Below are positions 1 to 3,497 of a DNA stretch of 5,792 nucleotides, in pieces (the stretch's first letter is position 1; the number at the start of each line of letters is the position of its first letter). Under the pieces are notes generated by a model. It did not search any database. It saw only the letters and a program-made list of their open reading frames with translations, and was not told where the DNA came from. The position numbers and the translations under genes are program-made. Source of the DNA: UBA8522 sp049287565 (lineage in GTDB: Bacteria > Acidobacteriota > Aminicenantia > Aminicenantales > UBA8522); contig JBAQGA010000157.1 in assembly GCA_049287565.1 (NCBI GenBank), positions 1 to 5,792 of the forward strand, in the 5' to 3' direction.

Positions 1-54
1 GTACCACTCTATCGAATTCTTTTCTCTGTCTCTTCTCTCTTTTTCCTTTCTCAT
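1..54 (-). CDS. rimM: possible start of rimM (16S rRNA processing protein), partial
   Basis: An open frame begins with ATG at 54-52 and runs off the window edge. The 18 visible codons read MRKEKERRDREKNSIEWY. It starts 48 bases after the khpA stop on the same strand. In many bacteria the order is rpsP-khpA-rimM-trmD, and RimM proteins often begin with a short variable lead followed by a hydrophobic 'W-[VY]-x-I-G' strand, so the final IEWY would fit just before the conserved 'IG+I' motif. That motif itself lies outside the window, so the call rests on gene order and a four-residue hint. No strong Shine-Dalgarno is seen; only weak purine stretches precede the ATG. It could equally be a chance frame in a purine-rich strand. 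Confidence 0.33.
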   Translation of the reverse strand, partial: MRKEKERRDREKNSIEWY

Positions 55-102
55 TGACTTACTTCACTTCCGAGATAAAATCGGGTTCCTATGCTGACCA
101 AA

Positions 103-339
103 TTACCCTTTTTCAATTATCTCCAGATTAAATCTCCTTTTCAGCTTCATTCCAGCAGCACCGAGAATAATTCTGATGGCCTGAACGTTTCTTCCCTGTT
201 TCCCGATAACTTTGCCCACGTCTTCTGGAGCAACCTTTAATTCAATAATTGAGCTCTGTTCACCGTCTATTTGGGAAACATGCACCTTTTCCAGGTTGTC
301 CACTAGAGATTTGGCAATCAACTCAACGAGTTCTTTCAC
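103..339 (-). CDS. khpA: KhpA, KH-domain RNA-binding protein (YlqC family)
   Basis: This is a complete 78-residue protein, the normal length for KhpA. It is a single type-II KH domain: the N-terminal helix MKELVELIAKSLVDN is followed by a strand region, then the RNA-binding GxxG loop V-I-G-K-Q-G-R (G46-K47-Q48-G49) and the helix after it (NVQAIRIILGAAG). KhpA proteins bind structured RNA, often together with KhpB/Jag, and influence cell envelope and division in Gram-positives. The start is GTG (339-337); there is an in-frame TAG eight codons upstream with no other start between, so the start is fixed. Only a weak purine patch (AGAG) lies at ribosome-binding distance, which suggests translation coupled to, or read from, an upstream gene. 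The usual upstream partner rpsP appears damaged here. DNA around the gene is AT-rich compared with the IS at the other end of the window. Confidence 0.93.
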   Translation of the reverse strand: MKELVELIAKSLVDNLEKVHVSQIDGEQSSIIELKVAPEDVGKVIGKQGRNVQAIRIILGAAGMKLKRRFNLEIIEKG

Positions 340-449
340 TGTAAGCTCTGTTAATACCTAAATTGTTTTATTTCAATCAAGCTCATGGATTCTAATCATT
401 TTATTTGCTTCTTCCGCGCCGGGAAGGGATCGTTAGTTGTAATAAAAGC

Positions 450-600
450 TTATTTTTCCTGCGCTTTCTTGGTGGTCTCTTCTTCTCTTCGCTCCTTTTC
501 ATTCTGGTTTTTCTTATAAGATTTTCAAACCTTTCTTTCCCGGTTTGAAGAACACCCATTTTTTTAACCTCGCTATCTTCTGACGTGTGTCTTTTATTAT
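450..600 (-). pseudogene. possible decayed 3' end of rpsP (ribosomal protein S16)
   Basis: Reading leftward, one frame gives DTRQKIARLKKWVFFKP and then GKKGLK before a stop. Shifting by one base at about 524 continues as SYKKNQNEKERREE and then ETTKKAQEK, with a TAA at 452-450, about 110 bases before khpA. The position is that of rpsP in the common rpsP-khpA-rimM order. The first segment loosely resembles the '(S/T)DxVxxLlkk' C-terminal end of S16, followed by a lysine-rich tail of the kind seen in longer S16 proteins. The conserved S16 core is absent; homology seems to stop near 600, where a 17-bp tandem repeat begins. S16 is essential, so a working copy would have to lie elsewhere. The strand is purine-rich, which makes chance K/E-rich frames likely, so this is a weak call. 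Confidence 0.25.
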
Positions 601-608
601 ACTACCAA

Positions 609-642
609 TAATGTTAGATTCCCAGTAATGTTAGATTCCCAG
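609..642. repeat. perfect 17-bp tandem duplication
   Basis: The unit TAATGTTAGATTCCCAG occurs twice back to back (609-625 and 626-642) with no mismatch. It is followed directly by a small hairpin, AGGCT-caaa-AGCCT (641-654). It sits at the point where the possible rpsP remnant ends and remnants of a TPR gene begin, so it may mark a rearrangement or the scar of a lost mobile element. I cannot name the element. Confidence 0.9.
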
Positions 643-719
643 GCTCAAAAGCCTCTGGAGCCGACAGCCGGTACCGAATGAACTGGAAGGCAAGGCCCCC
701 GGTCCGGCCTCCACTCGCC

Positions 720-872
720 TCAATAATTCTCCAACCCGGCCAGCCTCTTCTTAGCGTCCTCGACTTCGGGAGTGCCGGGGTCGGCGTGCTTCCAGAGCTT
801 GATGATGTGTTTATATTGCTCGATAATTTCTGGCCCCGCCTTTGGCTGTTTTCTGCTTACCTTGACACCCGA
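720..872 (-). pseudogene. 3' remnant of a TPR-repeat protein gene (copy 1)
   Basis: The open frame of 50 codons between a TGA at 875-873 and a TGA at 722-720 ends with AGPEIIEQYKHIIKLWKHAD, then PGTPEVEDAKKRLAGLENY. The segment has the pattern of the last helix of a tetratricopeptide protein: 'E.YK..++LWK.ADPG.PEVEDA+KRLAGL'. No start codon with a ribosome binding site and no upstream TPR units are present; the frame is closed by the TGA 51 codons before the end. It is therefore a detached gene end, not a functional gene. Two more copies of the same tail lie at 2003-2095 and 3002-3049 in the same orientation. The reading is direct; the TPR assignment is from recalled family pattern. Confidence 0.6.
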
Positions 873-877
873 TCACG

Positions 878-928
878 CTGCGATTTATCATCCCCAACAA
901 TGGGATGAGGCAATATCGGGGCATGAAT
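878..928 (+). repeat. dispersed imperfect-palindrome repeat, copy A
   Basis: These 51 bases match the reverse complement of 2708-2758 at 43 of 51 positions without gaps. The element begins CTGCGATTTAT, has an internal hairpin CATCCC-caacaat-GGGATG (888-906), and ends in a GC-rich hairpin that extends to 933. It resembles the small palindromic intergenic repeats (REP/MITE-like) found in many environmental genomes; no coding potential is seen. Confidence 0.75.
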
Positions 929-1002
929 GCCCCTCAAGCCGGCGCAGCCCAACAGGACTTCCCTATCGGGAATATTCGTTCCCCCATAGCCGTTCCTATC
1001 TA

Positions 1003-1065
1003 TGAGGCGCAGATCCGCGGCAACACGTCTATAGCACTGCGGGGCCAGGGCGATGGCTCGGCCCC
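1003..1065 (+). repeat. dispersed hairpin repeat, copy B1
   Basis: It is a direct, diverged copy of 1932-1995. The first 28 bases (TGAGGCGCAGATCCGCGGCA and on to ACGTCT) match at 25 positions. After a poorly matched patch with a one-base length difference, both share GGGGCCAGGGC and then GGCCCC. The two halves fold: GGGGCC (1041-1046) pairs with GGCCCC (1060-1065), and GGG inside pairs with CTC, leaving one bulged A. The stem is kept in both copies although the loop differs. Confidence 0.75.
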
Positions 1066-1185
1066 TCTTGCCGGGTTTATGATTTCTTTTAAGATTTGCG
1101 GCGTTCTTTTTCTCCTGCCCGGGATTGTTGCGGTCCGGAGATTTTCTTGGCTTTGTTGTTTAACGTTCAGAGAAGCAGAGTTTCT

Positions 1186-1794
1186 TTATGAGGACTTTGC
1201 TGGTGAAAAAATGGCGGCGGCGCGCCAAGTGATAATCACGATAATGCTTCCGAGACATGCTCCGGCTAGGACGTCCAGCGGGAAATGAACTCCCATGTAC
1301 AGCCTGGAATAGGCCACCGCCGTCGCGGCAAGAAACACAGGCCAGAACCGTCTCCCGAATATGAGCACCACCAAAGTGGCCAGGGCAAAGGCCATCTGCG
1401 CATGACCGGAGGGGAACGAATGATCTTGAAGCCTTGCTCCCAACACGCGGATGACATACTGACGCCCTTCCTCTGGTGCCGTCTTGGCATTCGAGGAAGC
1501 GAAATAGGCCAGCGGCCTCGGACGGCCGACATAATGTTTAAGGACACCGTTACAGGCGCCGCTGATCGATAAAGCTGCTGCCGCATATATAAGAATATGG
1601 ATTTTCCTGCCTTTTAGCGTCCTCCAAAGAATAAGAACGAAAAAAGGCGGAATCACCATCCAGCCGTTGCCCAGACTGCTGACAAACAAAAAGAACCAGT
1701 CAAAAAAAGCCGTATGGTGCGTATTGATAATCTTAAACAGGGTTATGTCCGCGGCCACCGCGGCCTGGCCGATTATCCCGGCATAGGGCAACAT
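1186..1794 (-). CDS. PAP2-family membrane phosphatase (lipid phosphatase)
   Basis: This 202-residue integral membrane protein carries the complete phosphatidic-acid phosphatase type 2 signature. Motif C1 is K86-x6-R93-P94 (KHYVGRPRP), C2 is P128-S129-G130-H131, and C3 is S163-R164-x5-H170-x3-D174 (SRLYMGVHFPLD). All catalytic residues are present: H131 and H170 for the phosphohistidine mechanism, plus D174. Hydrophobic spans near 30-57, 66-84, 133-147, 151-163 and 173-191 fit the usual bundle with the active site at the outer face. Family members dephosphorylate undecaprenyl pyrophosphate, phosphatidic acid or lipid A; the substrate cannot be told from sequence. The frame can be opened at a TTG (1806-1804), but that codon lies inside the GAGG ribosome binding site that sits 6 bases before the ATG at 1794-1792, so ATG is preferred. 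It stands alone, with gene-free DNA on both sides. Confidence 0.93.
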   Translation of the reverse strand: MLPYAGIIGQAAVAADITLFKIINTHHTAFFDWFFLFVSSLGNGWMVIPPFFVLILWRTLKGRKIHILIYAAAALSISGACNGVLKHYVGRPRPLAYFASSNAKTAPEEGRQYVIRVLGARLQDHSFPSGHAQMAFALATLVVLIFGRRFWPVFLAATAVAYSRLYMGVHFPLDVLAGACLGSIIVIITWRAAAIFSPAKSS

Positions 1795-1931
1795 AATGTT
1801 CCTCAATATAACATATTGTTGGGCTGCGGAATCCTCTTTTTATACTCCCCCGCGCCGACGGTCTACCGGGCCGCGTCAAGATGTTCGGACTTGACATAAG
1901 AATTACTGGCCGCTGCTTTCGTTTATCCTAT

Positions 1932-1995
1932 TGAGGCGCATATCCGTGGCAATACGTCTAATGCTGATCAGGGGCCAGGGCGAGAGCCCGGCCCC
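1932..1995 (+). repeat. dispersed hairpin repeat, copy B2
   Basis: This is the second member of the repeat seen at 1003-1065, in the same orientation. Here the hairpin is stronger: GGGGCC-a-GGGC (1971-1981), loop GAGA, GCCCGGCCCC (1986-1995), a 10-bp GC stem with one bulged A. It begins 8 bases beyond the stop codon of the TPR-tail remnant at 2003. Confidence 0.75.
1971..1995 (-). terminator. terminator-like GC hairpin downstream of TPR remnant and ompH-like gene
   Basis: The 10-bp GC stem lies 8 bases after the remnant's stop and about 100 bases after the stop of the OmpH-like gene on the minus strand. That is where a transcription terminator is expected. There is no run of T after it on either strand, so intrinsic termination is doubtful. 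It may only stabilise the mRNA 3' end or simply be part of the dispersed repeat. Confidence 0.35.
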
Positions 1996-2002
1996 GCCCG
2001 CC

Positions 2003-2095
2003 TCAGTTACCCTTCAGCCCCGCCAGCCTCTTCCTGGCATCCTCGACCTTGGGGAGGCCGGGGTCGACGTCCTTCCCGAGGGATAGGAATTGCCT
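2003..2095 (-). pseudogene. 3' remnant of a TPR-repeat protein gene (copy 2)
   Basis: The frame reads RQFLSLGKDVDPGLPKVED and then ARKRLAGLKGN before a TGA at 2005-2003. It aligns residue for residue with copy 1 (LWKHADPGTPEVEDAKKRLAGL), so the homology is at the protein level and not only DNA. The upstream part of the gene is gone: homology ends within two bases of the stop codon of the OmpH-like gene, and the frame then runs antiphase into that gene. The 37 bases at 2010-2046 are identical to 3006-3042 except for one base. It has no start or ribosome binding site of its own. Confidence 0.6.
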
Positions 2096-2096
2096 A

Positions 2097-2633
2097 TTAC
2101 TCTTCCTTTGCCAATAGCAGTTCTAATAATGGTACTGGAGGTTGATTGGGCAGTTCTTCAAGTAACTTAAGTGTTTTCTCATCGGGTTTGAATAACTTAA
2201 CCAATTGAGATGTAACATCTACGATCTCGATTGAGGGATTCTTGTGCACGACCTCCCATTTACTCACAATAATATCAACACCGGCCTCCTGGGCTATCTT
2301 TGGCAGATCATCCTTGACCTTTTCAAGAATATCGGCAACTGAGGCGATGCTGAAGCCCTGTTGGTGTAGAATTTGCTGTTGAGCGGGGCCTTCGGCCTCA
2401 CATTCTTTAATAACTTTTTCATCTTTCTCGGCCTTGGCTTTTTCGTATTTTGCTTTCAGACTCTTCATGTATGGGGCAAACAGGTCAGATCGAGCGTAGG
2501 CTATGGCAATAGCCCGGGAATCAAATGTCCCTGCTCGAAACTTTTTCGGAGTAGGCTGCAATGCCAAGAACATTGCACAGATAGCCAGAATAGAAAGTCC
2601 GACAAAAGCACTTTTCCCCAAACTTTTTTTCAT
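2097..2633 (-). CDS. OmpH/Skp-like exported periplasmic protein
   Basis: The 178-residue protein starts with a lysine-rich N-terminus and a hydrophobic segment (about residues 9-25, AFVGLSILAICAMFLAL). This segment is a signal peptide or membrane anchor. It is followed by a short strand with FDSRAIAIAYARSD (37-50), like the 'V.vFDs++v..aY' strand of the OmpH/Skp family. A charged helix full of K/E/A follows (56-82). The C-terminal part DIIVSKWEVVHKNPSIEIVD (120-139) then VTSQLVKLFKPDEKTL matches my memory of OmpH-family proteins in several anaerobic phyla. Skp-type proteins hold unfolded outer-membrane proteins in the periplasm. The helical arms are shorter than in enterobacterial Skp, and a proline-rich end (PNQPPVPLLELL) follows, so true chaperone function is uncertain. 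No bamA or lpxD lies beside it, unlike classic skp. The ATG at 2633-2631 has a strong ribosome binding site. Confidence 0.72.
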   Translation of the reverse strand: MKKSLGKSAFVGLSILAICAMFLALQPTPKKFRAGTFDSRAIAIAYARSDLFAPYMKSLKAKYEKAKAEKDEKVIKECEAEGPAQQQILHQQGFSIASVADILEKVKDDLPKIAQEAGVDIIVSKWEVVHKNPSIEIVDVTSQLVKLFKPDEKTLKLLEELPNQPPVPLLELLLAKEE

Positions 2634-2641
2634 GAAAGTTC

Positions 2642-2647
2642 CCTCCT
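2642..2647 (-). promoter_or_regulatory. ribosome binding site of the OmpH-like gene
   Basis: On the minus strand AGGAGG stands 8 bases before the ATG at 2633-2631, which is ideal spacing and fixes the start. A TATATAAA stretch (2658-2665 region) upstream could be a -10 box, but no matching -35 is visible at 16-18 bases, so no promoter is called. Confidence 0.85.
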
Positions 2648-2707
2648 CTGAAGCAATTTATATAAAAAAACAGAAATTTGCTTTTCTGCAGGGCTGACTG
2701 GTTAAAC

Positions 2708-2758
2708 ACTCATGCGCCGATTTTGCTACATCCCCTTGTTGGGCATTATAAATCGCAG
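2708..2758 (-). repeat. dispersed imperfect-palindrome repeat, copy A'
   Basis: This is the inverted partner of 878-928 (43 of 51 positions). Read on the minus strand it starts CTGCGATTTAT, then GCCC-aacaa-GGGG and AAATCGGCGCATG. The ends TGCGATTT and AAATCGgcGCA are complementary apart from a two-base bulge, so the unit is a long imperfect hairpin. The second, GC-rich hairpin of copy A is not preserved here. Confidence 0.75.
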
Positions 2759-2881
2759 TTTCGCCGGATGTCAAATCGACGATGGGATCCTAGCGATCAA
2801 AGATTTCCAAATGCACGCCCATTTTGACTTATCCTGACGCCGAAAACCGTTGAATATTGCGGGAAATCAAGGATTCGCCAG

Positions 2882-2948
2882 AAAATCGTAATAAGTGGGG
2901 TTATAGGGAAAAATAAGGAAGGATGGGCTAATATACGATTTTATAACC
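2882..2948. repeat. interlocking inverted repeats (pseudoknot-like arrangement)
   Basis: AAAATCGT (2882-2889) is the reverse complement of ACGATTTT (2935-2942). GGTTATA (2899-2905) is the reverse complement of TATAACC (2942-2948). The arms alternate, so the two stems would form a pseudoknot or compete with each other; they share one base. The sequence is AT-rich, so chance pairing is possible. No function is assigned. Confidence 0.4.
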
Positions 2949-3001
2949 TTTCTCAAACTTCATAGCATAGGGAATCAGATTCAATCTCCTCAGTCTGTTG
3001 C

Positions 3002-3049
3002 TTAGCCCTTCAGCCCAGCCAGCCTCTTCCTGGCATCCTCGAGCTCAAG
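3002..3049 (-). pseudogene. 3' remnant of a TPR-repeat protein gene (copy 3)
   Basis: The frame ends LELEDARKRLAGLKG then TAA (3004-3002), matching the last 15 residues of copy 2. The frame stays open back to 3157, but the upstream residues are polar and unrelated to the TPR tail (for example NEEKNNHQESCYEDAENS), so the homology breaks at about 3045. It has no start codon with a ribosome binding site. Its 37-bp near-identity with copy 2 contrasts with the weaker DNA match of copy 1. Confidence 0.5.
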
Positions 3050-3157
3050 AATGCTGTTTTCGGCGTCTTCATAGCAGGATTCCTGATGATTATTTTTTTC
3101 TTCATTATCTGAGGTTTTATCAGCTTTTCCTGGGCCGGGAGAGTTTCGCCCTGGTTC

Positions 3158-3370
3158 CTAGCTTTGTCTTTCAACGGACTTTCAGATGGCAGAAATGCTG
3201 CTAAATGCAAAGGCCTTCAATACTAACTTTTGCTAACATGGGAGCTCCGGGCTCCGCGGCAGCCCACGATCGCCTTTATGCCTGGCCTGGACCTCCCCCT
3301 GGCCTCCTGTGGTGGTGGGTTGTGTGTGGGGCGCGCCGCGCGCGCCCCTTATTCCTGGCCGGATCGTCTT
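3158..3370. other. gene-free GC-rich block before the insertion sequence
   Basis: No coding frame is supported. From about 3235 the base composition turns GC-rich, unlike the AT-rich DNA before it. The block contains GGGCT-ccgcggc-AGCCC (3249-3265), the palindrome GGAGCTCC (3241-3248) and the strong hairpin at 3328-3348. The bases just before 3371 (GATCGTCTT) would hold the left copy of any target duplication, but its partner lies outside the window. Confidence 0.5.
3328..3348. terminator. perfect 9-bp GC hairpin, possible terminator
   Basis: GGGGCGCGC pairs perfectly with GCGCGCCCC around a CGC loop, followed on the plus strand by TTATT. It lies 22 bases before the left edge of the insertion sequence. 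The weak T run makes it at best a poor intrinsic terminator; it could instead be the end of an older mobile element. No gene upstream on the plus strand needs a terminator here. Confidence 0.35.
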
Positions 3371-3383
3371 TGTGATATATAGA

Positions 3384-3415
3384 AAATGGACAGAAAGATC
3401 AATTGGAAATGGACA
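3384..3415 (+). repeat. IS left-end direct repeats (putative transposase binding sites)
   Basis: AAATGGACA occurs at 3384-3392 and again at 3407-3415, 23 bp apart, about two helical turns. IS21-family left ends typically carry such repeated motifs, thought to be bound by IstA. At the right end the inner motif has the variant AAATTCCACA (reverse strand), and no second copy is visible before the window ends. Confidence 0.75.
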
Positions 3416-3436
3416 AAAAAATCGTCAAAATTCCCC
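3413..3436 (+). repeat. IS left subterminal inverted repeat
   Basis: These 24 bases match the reverse complement of 5745-5769 perfectly except for one extra G in the right copy. The match defines the pair of IS ends together with the TGTG/CACA edges. Confidence 0.9.
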
Positions 3437-3468
3437 CCAAAAATCATGAGGAGGAATCGGCGGGAAAA

Positions 3469-3490
3469 CCCTGTAGGATACCCTGCAGGG
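3469..3490 (+). promoter_or_regulatory. hairpin overlapping the istA ribosome binding site
   Basis: CCCTGTAGG (3469-3477) pairs with CCTGCAGGG (3482-3490) around the loop ATAC, a 9-bp stem with one U-G pair. The last bases of the stem (GG, 3489-3490) are the first bases of the Shine-Dalgarno GGAGG (3489-3493) of istA. In mRNA the stem would partly hide the ribosome binding site. Several insertion sequences protect their transposase gene from outside transcripts by such a structure; applying this here is an inference. The palindrome CCCTGCAGGG (3481-3490) could alternatively be a protein operator on DNA. Confidence 0.5.
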
Positions 3491-3497
3491 AGGAGAC

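Larger units (their letters stand above)
873..1185. other. gene-free stretch with hairpins and dispersed repeats
   Basis: No frame here looks like a real protein; the longest plus-strand frame starts at 905, has no ribosome binding site and runs antisense into the phosphatase gene. It contains a hairpin GGGGCA-tgaa-TGCCCC (918-933) and a second, GGGAA-tattcg-TTCCC flanked by CTAT/ATAG (963-989). It also holds one member each of two dispersed repeat families (878-928 and 1003-1065, listed separately). Nothing else is recognised, including no clear terminator for the phosphatase gene that ends at 1186. Confidence 0.6.
2634..3001. other. gene-free AT-rich stretch
   Basis: No credible coding frame is seen on either strand. 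The stretch holds the ribosome binding site of the OmpH-like gene, an inverted copy of the repeat at 878-928, and a set of interlocking AT-rich inverted repeats at 2882-2948. No clear promoter with both boxes was found. The middle part (2760-2880) looks like neither coding DNA nor a repeat present elsewhere in the window. Confidence 0.55.

Noticed and set aside
678..908. 76-codon plus-strand frame
   Set aside because: It is antisense to the TPR-tail remnant, whose minus-strand frame has the recognisable motif.
918..989. Hairpins as an RNA gene, riboswitch or CRISPR repeats
   Set aside because: The stems are short, not regularly spaced and not followed by a gene in the right orientation; no known RNA motif is recognised.
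905..1288. 127-codon plus-strand frame
   Set aside because: It has no ribosome binding site, covers two hairpin repeats and runs antisense into the PAP2 gene end, so it is not a real gene.
1804..1806. TTG as start of the PAP2 protein
   Set aside because: It lies next to and within the GAGG ribosome binding site that serves the ATG at 1794.
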